The notes: generated from the sequence alone by a model not told the origin. Shown: positions 10,254 to 22,432, counted from the first letter of the stretch. The stretch: DNA of 64,000 bases from Tupaia tana (GCA_026018925.1 JAKSZU010000005.1:20756779-20820778); one strand, 5' to 3'. A program made the numbers and translations.

Positions 10254-12540
10254 TAGACAAAACTGGCTCCAGGATTATGTCCTAAGGTAGTGAGGTACAG
10301 TGTCAAGAAACTGACTTACTTGATTATAGATAAGTAAGCAAGCTGTCATCAGAACTGGATAGAACAGTGGTTTCAGGTTTAAATTTAGAATTGGCCAATA
10401 TCAGAATACATAATCAGGAGGTCAGAAAATAACAATAGGGTAATCTTTCCTGGTAGCTGAAGCGATAATATGTAAAATGTGGGAACTGTATTTTATTCTA
10501 TTATTTTCAGTCCTGTAGCTAAGAGAGGCAGAGAAAAAAAGAGAAGAAAACAGCAGATGTGTAATGAGATGCACAGGCAGGCGGTGAGTCTGAACTGTGG
10601 TGGAGATCTGGGGTCCAGTTCATTTCAAGGTTTGGCTGTGTATTTGTCCTTCTGTTCTATGAAACAAAACAGCATCCTTACAATGGACAACAGAGGCCTT
10701 CTCTGACCACCCAAGGCAGTTTGAAAATCTGTTCACCCAACTTTATTTTTCTTCAAAAAATGTGTCTGTCTCATCCTGATATTATACTAGATATCTATTT
10801 GTTTATTGTCTGGATACCCTGGAAAAGGGCAAAGACTTGGTACCTGCTCTGTTCCCAGAACACAGTGCCAGACACATAAACAGTGTTTATGTTGACTGAA
10901 TCAATGGTATGAAAGGGCAAATTTCCTCAATGACTTAGGAGACTTGCAGTTAATCTGACATGCTTAGCCATGGAAAGGTCCAGATGGTGGATAAGAGGTA
11001 CTAGAGGTAATAAGAGAGACTATGATAGAATCAGGAACTGCACAAATGCTGGTTGTTTGACTAAGATGCACTAGATCCTAGATCTGGCTGGCATCATCCT
11101 ATGATAATACTTGCACTGAAGAGTGATGTCCATGCCAAGAAAGCTGGAATCCAGAAACTAGCATGATTCTAATGCTAGCAGTTGTAACAGTTTACCTATC
11201 TATTTAAGTGGTAAATGGAAGTAGGTTTGTTGGGAGTGGAGAGTCATGACATTGTCTATTCATATCTGTCCTTCCTCTTTTAGAAATGACCTAGTAACAA
11301 AGACATTATCAGTAAATTTTTAATCCAAGATCTGGAAGAGAAAGGAAACACAGCTATGCTATTGACTATACTATCTAACTATACCTTTGATAGTAATGCA
11401 ATAACCCAGAGTAATTGAGGAAAACATGGAATCCTATTCAGCATTCTCTGCTTAGCAGAATTGAAGACAAGGCAGTCTCTACAATGTGCCAAGTCCTTGT
11501 AGATCTCATTAAGTTTAACAAAGACTAAAGAATGTAATAACCAAGACTAGTAATAATTCATTCAATAACCTCAACAGAGCATGAGAAGATTGTCTTCTAA
11601 TAAAGAAGAAATCTAATAGAAAGGAAGAAAGGATTTCTATTTCTGAGAAAGAGTAGGTGGCAGGTAGTTTATCTCAGCTTCTATAGCAATTAGTAAAAAA
11701 TGTATTACAAAAATCATGTTTTTAAAGATGCCAAAGACTAGGGGAACAAAATGGTCTAGATGAACTGAAGTTCTAGAAGTAAAAAAGTCAATTCAAGGTG
11801 AGTTGACAAGTATGAGTCATTTTATTCCCTGGAGGCAATTGTGATTCTGGAAAGAGATTGATTATTGGATTTGGTAAAGAAAGAATTCTACTGGGAAAAA
11901 ATAAATGGACTGCTTGACAACCACATGTTTGGTGTGAAGATTTTAAATATAGAGGAACTCTCCAATGTATATCATATTTTCCCCACATAGTATTTGCTAA
12001 GTAAGAGAAAATTTGGGAATATTGGTTGGAAATGTAGAGTAAAGCCTCTCACAGTTTCACATTGCTTTGGAGACAATAACCCACTGCTATAAAGTGCTTC
12101 CCTTGAGGTCACGTTATATCACTGTGTAAAATATTGGAAGATATTTTCAGCTATTTATTTTGTAAGGCAAAAATGTTAAACTCAAATCTGTAAAGGGCTG
12201 AACCAAATGGTCTGCAGTATTTAAAGGATGAAGAAATTGGAAAAATATGACATTCTTTCCATTAAAAGGCTAAGAGAAACATAGCTGATGGAAAAGGACA
12301 AAAGGACAAACAAGAAATAGACTGAGTCAAAATAGCACTAGATAGCACCAATTTAGCTAAATTTCTAAATTAATTGAGATAATTAATCCTCCTACTCTAC
12401 CTGCTTAACAGATACAGGGGCATATCCATTTAGGAGGAAAATAGCATCATCTTCATACTGTACAGTAATCGTCCATGATGTTAGGCATACAATACAATTT
12501 GTGGGATATGCAGAGGAAAATGAGGCCAAAAGTCAAAGTT
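10254..12540. other. Low-repeat stretch without a gene
   Basis: Largest block with little transposon sequence. Open frames are short and unsupported. The only repeat I can suggest is an L2-like 3' end at 10750-10915. Confidence 0.5.
10750..10915 (+). mobile_element. L2-like 3' end remnant
   Basis: The order of ggcaaagacttggtacctgc, ctgttcccagaacacagtgc and cagacacataaacagtg, then tgactgaatcaatg, resembles the conserved 3' end of mammalian L2. Heavily diverged. Confidence 0.45.
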
Positions 12541-12544
12541 TAAA

Positions 12545-12923
12545 AAAAAAATAGAAGAACCACAGATGATTCAGATACTGGAATTGGCAGACAAAGTATA
12601 TAATATAATTATTTTAAATATACCAAAGAAATCCCTTCTTCTTAAAATAAACTATGGACATCAGAAGATAATTCACAGATATGTCTTAAAGTGCCAGAAG
12701 GTATAAAAAAAGACTCTGCAAAGCAAAAATACTTTTTAAGAATAAAGGAAGAATAAAGATAATATTAGTAAAAAAGAGAGAGAATTTATTTCCTGAAGTG
12801 TGTTTTAAAAGAAATACTACATGAAGTTCTTGAAGCTGAAGAAAAATGATATCAGACGAAAATATTAGACTTCTAGAAGGAATGAAATGTACCAGAAAAG
12901 GTACATTCAAAGATGAAGGTGAA
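12545..12923 (+). mobile_element. Old L1/HAL1 ORF1 C-terminal remnant
   Basis: The stretch gaaatactacatgaagttct, gaagctgaagaaaaatgata and aatgtaccagaaaagg matches the end of L1 ORF1 and the start of the inter-ORF region of old L1/HAL1. The frame is broken. Confidence 0.6.
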
Positions 12924-13200
12924 GGGACCAGCAGTTATCGTAATGGCTATGTTGCTGAACTCCCATGTAGTCGACCATGGTTTGAGTCCTGGACCTGGTG
13001 GCTTAAACTCACGCCAGATGCGTACGTGTGCATGCCCAGGATCCCGAGAGGAGAATGGAGGAGAATGGAGGAGAAGGGATTGCGGCATGGCCTTCTCCCC
13101 TGGGGAGTGATTTCTCGCTTTCTATCTCTCTGTGTCCATCTTTCTAGCATGCACCCTATAGCAAAAAAAAAAAAAAAAAAAAAAAAAGCTCTCAACAAAA
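12924..13200 (+). mobile_element. SINE, first unit of a head-to-tail pair
   Basis: Starts gggaccagcagttatcgtaa. A duplicated aggagaatgg occurs in the body. Long pure A-tail at 13162-13186. Confidence 0.9.
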
Positions 13201-13490
13201 AAATGGTGAAATAATGGCTATGTCGTTGGACTCCCCAACTGCAATTCGAGTCCCAGACCTGGTATCTTAAACTCATGCCAGGTGAGTGTGTGTGCATGTC
13301 CAAGATCCCAATAGGAGAATGGAAGAGAAGGGATTGTGACATAGCCATCCCCCCTGGGAGGTGATTTCTTGCTTTCTATCTCTCTGTCTTTCTCTGTCTT
13401 TCTGGCGAGTACACACACCCTATAGCAAAAACCTCTCAAAAAAAAATGAAAAAAAAAAAAGGAAAAAGAAAAAAGAAAAAGAAAAGAAGG
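13201..13490 (+). mobile_element. SINE, second unit, head degenerate
   Basis: Follows the first unit with no spacer. Only ataatggctatgtcgttgg of the head is clear. The body is complete up to ccctatagc plus an A-rich tail. Confidence 0.88.
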
Positions 13491-14169
13491 AAAGAAAATA
13501 AATTATTCTTTAAAGCCACAATAACAATAATACGTTAAAGCACATTTAGAAGTAAGATGTATGCCATCAATTTGATGAAAGGTAGAAAAGCATATAGCTA
13601 GAACTAAAATGTGGGGAAATTCTTGATTTGTTCAGGAATTTGCACTTATTATAGATTCCAAAACACAAAAATATACATTCCAAAAAAGTATGAAGTGTTT
13701 ACTGAGGATATAGAGCACCTGGAACTCATATGCATTACTGTTGGGAGTTTAAATTGATATTACCACTTTTGACAACTGACAATAATACTAAAATTAACCA
13801 ACTTTTTTTTTTTATGATCTAACAAGTTAAGTCCTAAATTTATAATCAAGAGAAATTACTGTATCAATCCTCCAAAGATAATGCACAAAATTTTTCAAGT
13901 GATTTTACCTTAAGTAGCTTAAAACAACCCAAATGCCCTTTAGTATAAGAAGAAATACATAAACTTTACTGAGGAATTATTAACAACTTAATCAATGAGG
14001 TGAAAGATGCTACATTGAAAATTATAAGATACTGATGAAGAAAATTTAATAACATGAAAATATTAATAAATGGAATGACATATCATGTTAATGGATTGGA
14101 GAAATTAGTATTGTTATTGTCCATACTTACATACTACCCAAAGCAATCTACAGCTTCAGTGCAACTCTC

Positions 14170-14421
14170 TTTTTCTTGTGAAGTTTTTGCCATAGGGCAT
14201 ATGCGCTCACCAGAGAGAGACAGAGAGAGGAAAAGTGAGAAGTTACCCCCCAAGGGGGGATGGCCACACCACACTCCCTTTTCCTTTAATCTTCTTTTGA
14301 GATTTTGGGGATGCATGCACATGAGACCAGACTGATTTTCAAGCCATTGGGTTTGGGATTTGAACTGCGGTCAATCATGTGGGAGTCCAGTGCCTTAACC
14401 ACTACACCATTTGCTGGCGCC
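14170..14421 (-). mobile_element. SINE inserted in L1
   Basis: Antisense body gccatagggcatatgcgctc to head ttgctggcgcc. Flanks tcagtgcaactct and tcaatgcaattct are a diverged duplication of the L1 target. Confidence 0.85.
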
Positions 14422-15924
14422 TCAATGCAATTCTTATCAGAATCCCAATGATCTTTTCAACAGAAATAGAAAAACATCTTAAAATATATATGAGACCACC
14501 AAAAAATTCCTCAAATAGCTAAAGCAATCTCAAGAAAGAATAGACTTGAAAATATTATACACCCTGACTTTAAATTAACAAAGCTATGTGCTTTCACATA
14601 AAATCAGACATTTAGATCAATGGAACAGAACAGTGAACTCATAAATAAACCATAATATTTACAATTAATTGATCTTTAACAAGAGTTCCAAAAACACACA
14701 CTGTGGAGAAACCATTTCTTAAAGAAATGGTGTTGGAATATCCTATACGGGGAAAAAAGAAAAGACTTTAGCATAAGACCCGAAACTATGAAACTCCTAG
14801 AAGAAAATACAGAGAAAACATTTATATTGTTCTTGCCAATAATTTGTTGAATCTGATATCAAAGAATGGGTAAGAAAATGCAAAACTAGACAAGTGAGAG
14901 TATATTAAATTAAAATGTTTCTACACAGCAAAGAAAATAATCAGCAAAATGAAAAGGCCACCTATAAAATAGGAAAAATATTTATAAACCATATATCTAA
15001 TAAGGGGTTAATATCCAAAATAAATAAGAAACTCATACAACTCAATACCAAAGATACAAATAAACTGATTAAACAATAGGCAAATGTTATAGCACACTCC
15101 TTGAAAAAAAAAAAAAAGAAATTTAAATGGCTAGCAGGTACCTAAAATGTACTCAACATCTTTAATTATCAGAAAATGTAACTCAAAACCACAATGAGAT
15201 ATCTTCTCACACCCATTAGAATCTCCTTTATGAGAAAGACAAAAGATAATAAGCATTGGTAAGAATGTGAAGAAAAGAGAACCCTTGTGCACTGCTCATA
15301 GAAATGTAAATTAGTATAACCATTATAAAAAATAGTATGGAAGTTTTTCAAAAAACTAAAAATAAAAACTGTCATATGATACAGCAAATTGACTTCTGGG
15401 TATATACCCAAAGGAAATAATATCAGGATTCTTAAAAGATATCTGCACTCTTATATTCATTGCAGCGCTATGCACAATAGACGAGATATAAAATCAACTT
15501 AAATGTGCTTTGATGAATGACTAATTACACACACACACACACAAAATAGAGTATTTTTCTCTCTTAAAAAATAAGAAAATCCTGCCATTTGTGACAACAT
15601 AGATAAAGCTGAAGGACATTACAGTAAGTGAATCAGTAACATGGAGAAATAGAAATACTGCAATATTTACAAACAATCACAAATATAGAAAAATATAAAA
15701 TGGTCAAATTCATAGAAGCAGAAAGCAAGATGGTAATAGCTGGGGGCTGATGGGAGGGTAAATGGGGTGGTGTTGGTCAAATGGTACAGAGTTTCTGTTG
15801 TACAAGATGAGGAATTTGTGGAAACCTAGTGTACAGCAGTGCAAATATAGCTAGTAGTACTATATTGCATACTTCTAATTTGCTAAGAAGATAGATCCTA
15901 TATTAAATCTTCTTGACACATATA

Positions 15925-15972
15925 CATATAGACACACACACACACAAACATACACACACACACACACACACA
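15925..15972. repeat. (CA)n microsatellite
   Basis: Interrupted CA runs in the L1 3' region. A shorter CA run is at 15530-15544 and a TG run at 16038-16052. Confidence 0.9.
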
Positions 15973-16148
15973 ATAACAACTATATGGAGATAATGGAAAT
16001 GTTAGTTATCTTAATTATAGTGATTGATTAACTAAATGTGTGTGTGTGTGTATGTATATCTCAGAATATCAAAAAGTCATGTTGTACACATTGCATATAT
16101 ACAATTTTCTGTAATTGATATTTCAATAAAGTTGTTCTTATAAAAGCA

Positions 16149-16570
16149 TTTGAATATTAGATTGGAACTCAAGCTCAGAGTGTGATAGAGATTTGGAATT
16201 TAATGACAGAGTAGGTTATATTACCTTCTGTAATAATAATTTCTAGATTTTTATACATTTAGGCTGAAATTAGAACAATTTTTATGGTCTCATAAAAAGA
16301 TAAGTGCAAATGGTTTGCAAAGATGTAAGTTTGACTTCTATCTCGATGCTTATGTGACTTTGCAAAATCACTGCACTTTTGGTAAGAATGAGATCGCTTT
16401 ACAAAAATCATGGAACTAATGTGGGTTCAAATTGTGCACAGAATGTATTTGATAAACTCTGGTGCCCTACTGAAAGGTGGGAATTATTGCTATTATTAAT
16501 TGAGAAGAACTGAAATTACAATTTATTATGAGTAAAAATAGCAAAATTTAGAGTAAAGGGGGAAAAAAAA
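16149..16570. other. No gene; possible MIR trace
   Basis: ttatgtgactttgcaaaatcactgc near 16350 is faintly MIR-like (quoted in part: gtgactttgcaaaatcactg). Too weak to call. Confidence 0.35.
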
Positions 16571-17245
16571 GGAGTCAGTGGCTGGCCTAGTGGGTAAAGC
16601 ACTGGATTCCCTTATGGCTGACCACGGTTCAAGTCTCACACCTGGAGGCTTAATTTTTAAGTCCCCTACACTGGACACATGTGTGTGCGTGCCCATAGTC
16701 CTGAGAGGAGGATGGAGAAGGGATTGCAGTATGAACATCCCCCAGTGTAGGGAGTGGCCAAATCTGAGCAGAACAATGGTGACCTTTAAAAATGAGCAGA
16801 AACACAGTCTTGCTCTCTTAGGCCCATGCTGCATGGCAACAAAGGCGGAAGGAAAGTTTTTGTCAGCCTGAGAAGGCAGTAGGGGAGATAAGAGGAGGCT
16901 AATGTAGAACTGCAAAACAAAACGTTCCACAGCTTCAGTTAACAACAGCAAAAGACCAGGCCTCACATTCTGCTTCTCCCTCCCCCTTTGCCATATAGAA
17001 CAATGAACCTGAGAACCACTCCGGGCCGCAGCTATCTCCATCAGAGACATGGAACCACCTGATCCCCACTTTTCTCTCCTTGTGTGTCTATGTGTTTCTT
17101 TCCAATCCACTGTTGCTCCCCATTGAGTTAACATTTCCCTGTGGAAGGTTGAGAAACGCCTGGGGAGAAATTTCTCTTTCCTTCTCTCTATTTCTTTCTG
17201 GCAAGGGCAAGTGCCTAATGGGAAAAAAAAAAAAAAAAAAACCCA
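16571..17245 (+). mobile_element. SINE split by a 408-bp insertion
   Basis: Head and body at 16571-16754 (cacggttcaagtctcacacc, gagaggaggatggagaaggg, catcccccagtgtaggg). The 3' part resumes at 17163 (gggagaaatttctctttcc, ggcaagggcaagtgcctaat) with its A-tail. Confidence 0.8.
16755..17162. mobile_element. LTR-like 408-bp insertion inside a SINE
   Basis: It starts tggccaaatctgag and is flanked by gggag on both sides (16750-16754 and 17163-17167), fitting the 4-6 bp duplication of a retroviral integrase. Near its end lies ttgtgtgtctatgtgtttct followed by ttccaatccactgttgctcc, which resembles the R/U5 end of betaretrovirus-type (ERVK-like) LTRs. I see no coding sequence and no clear CA end, so a decayed solo LTR is only the best guess. 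It could be another kind of insertion. Confidence 0.45.
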
Positions 17246-17583
17246 AACAAAACAAAACAAAAATTAAAAGAAGGGCAAGGTTTAGGGAACAAGGCAGTTT
17301 TGACAATTCTATGTTTTAAGATTATCCATTTATTATTAGCTACAGTAGCTCCCCATTATGAATTGTCAACTATCAATGATCACAGAGCTAGTTTTATATC
17401 ACAGAATCAATTATATTTTGAGTTAGATGTATATTATACTATAACGTATCCTGATGTATTTGATTCACATTAGAAAGCAACACTATTTATATTGGAAAAA
17501 TGAGAAAACTTAGTAAGTAAGACTCTTAATTGTTTTTATTACTTACTACCAATTTTGTTTCAAATTAAAAAATTAGGCCCAAC

Positions 17584-17888
17584 CTTTGTGTATAGGTGGT
17601 AGTGTCCTAATATGCAGTCTTGGAAATCCGACGGCTGACAGAAGATGTGGACTTCAGGTCAACCAGAAACATATCAGTTGTGTCTGTGTCCATGATCCTG
17701 ACTGGCTGGAAGGCTGGAGGAAGAGAATTACAGTGCAACACGACTCTAGTGAAGGTGTCTCTCTCTCTCTCTCTTTTGCATGTGCTCTCTCTCATAAAAG
17801 AAATAAAATAAACTTTATTGAAGGTGTCTCTCTCTCTCTCTTTTGCATGTGCATGTGCTCTCTCATAAAAGAAATAAAATAAACTTTA
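17584..17888 (+). mobile_element. Diverged SINE with duplicated tail
   Basis: Weak head (ataggtggtagtgtcctaa), gtccatgatcctgactgg body, then a TC-rich end. The last 69 bp (17751-17819) are repeated directly at 17820-17888 with small changes in TC and GCATGT copy number. Confidence 0.5.
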
Positions 17889-18205
17889 AAAGAATTTTGA
17901 AAAAGTTGAAATTGTTTTTATAATGAATGTAATTTCATCTCATTAAATATATATAAGAAGAGCTGCTATAATTAGACAAATTAATTTTTCATCAGTATCA
18001 TTGAAGGAAAAATGTGTTAATTGAAATATCCCATCCAAATCAGATATTAGACTCAACTGACAGGAAATAGACTATTATTCAATTATAATTAATTAAAATT
18101 ATATTATGCTACTATAGTTAATATTCTAGCAATGATTGAGAGAAAAATGTATTTTAAAAAAAGGAAATTAGACTCAGTTAAATTGAATAAAGTAATAGTC
18201 CTTAT

Positions 18206-18422
18206 CAGGGTTTCTCAACCTCAGGACTATTTTATGTTTGAACTTGCTAATTCCCTGTTCCTAGGAGTTATTCACAATATCGTAGTATATTTAGCATCAT
18301 CTCTGACCTCAACTCATTAGATAATACTGTCCATTCTCCCACAGATATGACTATCAAAAATATCTTCAGAGATGTCAAATATCTAAGAGTAGGGACAAAG
18401 TCATCCTAATTGAGCACCACTT
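18206..18422. mobile_element. MER20-like hAT element
   Basis: Starts with the terminal repeat cagggtttctcaacctcagg and contains tttagcatcatctctgacct, then atgactatcaaaaatatctt. It ends ctaattgagcaccact, an imperfect reverse complement of the start. About 217 bp, the usual MER20 size. Confidence 0.75.
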
Positions 18423-18839
18423 TATTGTACTTTATAAGAATAAAGACTAATATATCAATAGTTTTTCTTATGTATGATACTTTTTAGTATTACAAATTAA
18501 GTATTCTAGAAGAAAATTAAATTTTAAAACTTCAAACTTATAAAACAACTACATTCAAAAAAAGATTCTTTGTTTTAAAACATTTACCAACTTCTTTAAT
18601 GCATGTAAAATAATTAAAAATCAATGTACTATGAACATATTATTTGGTATTAAGCTAACCCTACCACTAGAACTGTTTAATGATTGAACGGGAGAAGAAG
18701 GAGAGAACAGTTGCATTAAGACTCTGTACATAGGGCAATGATTATTAGCAGTAATTTATGGCATATTAGCCAAAAAAGGTGACTTCATTCCCAACACAAA
18801 GAAATGTCAAATGTTTGAGATGATGTATATGCTAATCTC

Positions 18840-18945
18840 TCTGATTTGACCGTTACACATTATATTCATATACTTAAAAACCATACTGTACCCCATAAAT
18901 ATGTATTATTATTATGTGTCAATAATAATTTAATAAAACACTTTG
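18840..18945 (+). mobile_element. Possible old L1 3' end
   Basis: ccatactgtaccccataaat followed by gtcaataataatttaata resembles the last 100 bp of L1MB/MC-type elements. Confidence 0.45.
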
Positions 18946-19636
18946 GACAACAGGCATTACAGAACAATGATCCCTGGAACACAGAATTAAAGGAAGTAAA
19001 TATAAGATCACCCCAAGATTATAATGCAAGGAATGGAATGTGACTTAGGCAAAGCATGATGATCTTGTTAACCTAAGGAGACAAAGATTGTAATTTAGGC
19101 AGCTTGAATGTGTCAGGCAAGGTATTGGAAGGGAGGAAGCCACACAGAGAAAGTGCTTTAGAAATGGGAATAAGGATTCTTGGAATATTTTATAGACCAC
19201 CGCTGTACACCTGCCTAAGATGAGACCCCATGAGATCAACTAAAAAGCAAATATTGGGGAACCACAAAGCAAAAAAATACTAAAGTTTGCATGGGAATGG
19301 ATGTTCTTGCTTCAAATAGCCAAATTGGAAATAACTGATTGAATATCTGAGGAATTAGGTATAAACCCAGGGACACAGTGCCATAGAAAGAAGTAAAATA
19401 ATCCATAGAGCAAAGGTTACTTAGACCTTATGGAAAAAAATAAAAAGCAAAATGAACAAGGAGATGAATATGTTTATTCACAATTAAATTAATCACAAAA
19501 TCCAGAAATTCAACATTGTAGTCTTAAAAATGCCCTGCATCCCAAAATAAATTAATATGCATGTACAGTAGAAAAACATGACCTTTCACCAGGAAAAATA
19601 TAAGTAAATAAAAATTGACCTAGGTAAGACAAATAC
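18946..19636. other. No gene seen
   Basis: AT-rich, with no supported open frame and no repeat I can name. Confidence 0.5.
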
Positions 19637-19886
19637 AGGGCCAGCGGATGGCACAGAGGGTACAGCTGCTGGATCCCACATAGCAGACAACGTGGTTCAT
19701 CTTGGACCTGAGAGCTTTAAAAATACTCGGGGTACATGTGTGCGCATGCCCAAAACCCCGAGAGGCGAAATGGATGAGAAGGGATTTCTGTGCAGCCATT
19801 CTCCTGGGGAGTGCTTTCTCACTTTCTCTCTCTGTATACCTCTGTCTCCAGCAAGTGCATGAGCCTCATAGCAAAAATTAAAATAG
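19637..19886 (+). mobile_element. SINE
   Basis: agggccagcggatggcacag head, accccgagaggcgaaatgga body, agcctcatagcaaaaatt tail. The tail passes into (TAGA)n at 19887-19912. Confidence 0.82.
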
Positions 19887-19959
19887 ATAGATACATAGAT
19901 ATAGATAGATAATCTATATGCAAGGGGATTACAATTATTGTGTATGTGAAAAGAATAGA

Positions 19960-20740
19960 AAGAAAAGTCTGAACAAAATTAGATGAGAAATGTAAACTAT
20001 AGAAGAAAAAACATGAAATGAAAAATTCACTGGGTATACTTTATAGTAATTAGATTTTGCAAAGTAAATAGATAGTTCATTTGAAGACAGTATAATCAAA
20101 ACAATCCAACCTGAAGAACAGAAAAATAAAAGAGGAGAGACTCAGTGATGTGTGGGGCAATATCAAACATTTGTGTCACAGAGATCCAAGAAAGAGGAGT
20201 ATAGACCAAAACAGTTAAAGAAATAAGGACCAACCATGCTCCAAAGTGAAAAAAATATATAATCCCATAGAGCCTTGATATTCAATCAATGCAACGTAGG
20301 ATAAATACAAAGAAATACATGCCAAGACATCATAACCAAAATGCTGAAAACTAATCATAAAGAGAATGCCATAAGTGTAGTCCACTTCAGAAGAAAAAAC
20401 TCAATTCACATAGGTAAACAAAGAGGATTGCTGATAACACCAGGAACTGTGCAAAATAGAAGAATCAGACATCTTTCATCTAAAAATAAAAATAACAAAA
20501 GAACTATCAGCCAATAAGTTTAAACATGAAATTGTTCTTTAAAAAAACAAAAAACAAAAAACAAAAAAAACAAAGAGAACTTCAGATAAATAAACTGGGA
20601 GTGTTTATCACAAACATAGATACCTCCCAAGAGATGTTAAAAGAATTTCCACACGCTAAATAAAAATGTTTCCAATTAGACCTTAAATCTGCTCAAGAGA
20701 AAGTATGAACAATTTTTTTTCTGTTATTTCAAAATCTATT
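19960..20740 (+). mobile_element. Old L1/HAL1 ORF1 remnant, sense
   Basis: The order of ORF1 landmarks is kept: ataaatacaaagaaatacat, ccaagacatcataaccaaaa, tgctgaaaactaatcataaa and, near the end, cctcccaagagatgttaaaa. These match the RNA-binding middle and C-terminal part of old L1/HAL1 ORF1. There are many stops. Confidence 0.6.
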
Positions 20741-20844
20741 CAAAAGATAATGAACTATTTAAGGAAGAAGTAACAATGTTCTCTGTGATTAATTTATATA
20801 ATTTGTGGAAGTGAGGTGTACGACAGTAGAGCAAAAGAGGGGTT

Positions 20845-20963
20845 TCATTTCCAGACTTTCTGATCCAGTAGATCTGGAATGAGACTGGAAAATGTATCAT
20901 TTTAAGAAGTTCTCGAGTGATGCTAATGTTACTTGCCAAGGCACCATTCTTTGAGAATCACTG
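20845..20963. mobile_element. MER5A-like hAT fragment
   Basis: tttctgatccagtagatctg, gttctcgagtgatgctaatg and the terminal tttgagaatcactg match one half of MER5A. Confidence 0.7.
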
Positions 20964-21248
20964 ATTCTCAAAGACCAAAACTGTTCAGACCAGAACTGTA
21001 CATTCTATACTGTGCTATCCTAACATACATTTCATCATGCATTTAAAAAAAGAAGTTGACAAGCTAATTCAAAATAATTTATTAAAAATCAGACTGTAGA
21101 ATAGCCAAAAGTATCTTGAAAAATGTTAAACAGTTAAAATATTTAAGAATGAGACTTACATTACTTGATTTCAAGGTATATTGTACAGTTATATTAATAG
21201 TCATCATGATATGGTGGTATTTGGGTCAATCATCATGATATGGTGGTA

Positions 21249-21250
<2 letters not shown>

Positions 21251-21290
<40 letters not shown>

Positions 21291-21291
21291 T
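21251..21291. repeat. (TG)n microsatellite
   Basis: TG run of about 20 units with one TT break. The sequence just before it (atcatgatatggtggtattt) is itself duplicated at 21204 and 21232. Confidence 0.95.
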
Positions 21292-21436
21292 GTGTATATA
21301 TCAATGGAACAGAAAATAGAGTTTGAAGATAGACCAATGCATATAGAGTCCATTCATTTTCAATGAACTTTATCCTTGTATTTTAATAGAGGAAAGAATA
21401 AGGGAATATACTATACATAGTAAGAAAAAGAACCTT

Positions 21437-21690
21437 GGGCCAGCTGGTGGTGTGGTGGTTAAGGTGACTGCAGACCACATGGCTGATTGCAGAGTTGACT
21501 CTTAAACCCAGTGACCTGAAAAAAAAAATGCTTATTAGCATTTGTGCATGCATGCTCAAAATCCTGGAAAAAAAAAAATGAAGGAGAAAGGATTAGAGCA
21601 TGACCATCCCTCCTCGCCCCGTGATGCTTTTCCACTTTTCTCTCTCTTCCACTCTCCAGTGAGTGCATGCACTCTGTACCAATTATTTAA
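21437..21690 (+). mobile_element. SINE, diverged
   Basis: gggccagctggtggtgtggt head, two internal A-runs in the body, and tgcactctgtaccaattattt end. Confidence 0.75.
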
Positions 21691-21849
21691 ATTAATTAAT
21701 TGATTAATTAATTAATATTTTAATTTACCCAGAGAGGAACAGAGAGAGAGAGAAAAAGTGAGAAAGCAAGTCACCAGGTCCGGGACTCAAACTGTGGTCG
21801 GCCATGTAGGAATACAGTTCCCTTAATCACCATGCCACCTGCCAGCCCC
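21691..21849 (-). mobile_element. SINE, short type, tail-to-tail with the previous one
   Basis: An (aatt)n tail, agagaggaacagagagagag, then caggtccgggactcaaactg and head ccacctgccagcccc. Confidence 0.8.
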
Positions 21850-22163
21850 CTCTGCATCAAATTTAAGAGGAAAACAAAAAAACTTTAATCCTTAAATCAC
21901 ACTATAAATTAAAATAAGCTAAAAAAGACTGCAGGTCTAAATATAAAGAAAAACTAGAGAAGAAGAAAATATAAATTATATCAGAGTATAAAAACTTTTT
22001 TAGATATGGTGTGAAAAAGCACAACCCATAAAAGAAAAAAATAGATAGACTTTAACAAAATGAAAAACATTCACTCCTAACAAAAAGACAGTTAAGAAAA
22101 TGAAAAGGCAAGCCAATAGTAGAGGGAAAATTCTCAGTTCAAATATTTGAACACTCTCAAATC

Positions 22164-22432
22164 ATTTTTTTTTTTTTTTGGAGAGGTTTTTTGCTATACG
22201 GCGCGTGCGCTCGCCAGACAGACAGAGAGAGACATAGAGACAGAAAGCGAGAAATCACCCCCCGGGGGGATGGTCACGCCGCAATCCCTTCTCCTCCATT
22301 CTCCTCTCGGGATCTTGGGCACGCACGCACACGCGCCCGGCGTGAGTTGTAAGCCACCGGGTCGGAGACGCGAACCGCGGTCGACTACGTGGGAGTCCAG
22401 CGACATAGCCATTACGCTAACTGCTGGTTCCC
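22164..22432 (-). mobile_element. Youngest-looking long SINE, perfect 14-bp TSD
   Basis: TSD aacactctcaaatc at 22150-22163 and 22433-22446. CpGs are kept nearly everywhere (ggcgcgtgcgctcgcc, cgcacacgcgcccggcgtga), so little methylation decay has occurred. Best source in the window for the active SINE consensus. Confidence 0.95.

Larger units (their letters stand above)
13560..16148 (+). mobile_element. Old L1 (L1M-type) 3' half, sense
   Basis: 13560-13985 resembles an L1ME 3' end (aaacaacccaaatgcccttt). From about 13995 a different L1M ORF2 3' part follows: aatggaacagaacagtgaac, aaccacaatgagatatcttc, gaacccttgtgcactgctca, tctgggtatatacccaaagg. A 3'UTR follows, ending ttcaataaagttgttcttat with a polyadenylation signal. 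All frames are interrupted by stops. Confidence 0.8.

Noticed and set aside
16526..17260. 244-codon minus-strand open frame, one of the longest outside L1 sequence
   Set aside because: It runs across a SINE, the inserted LTR-like block and the poly(A)-tail (poly-F start). No domain, and composition is that of read-through repeat sequence.
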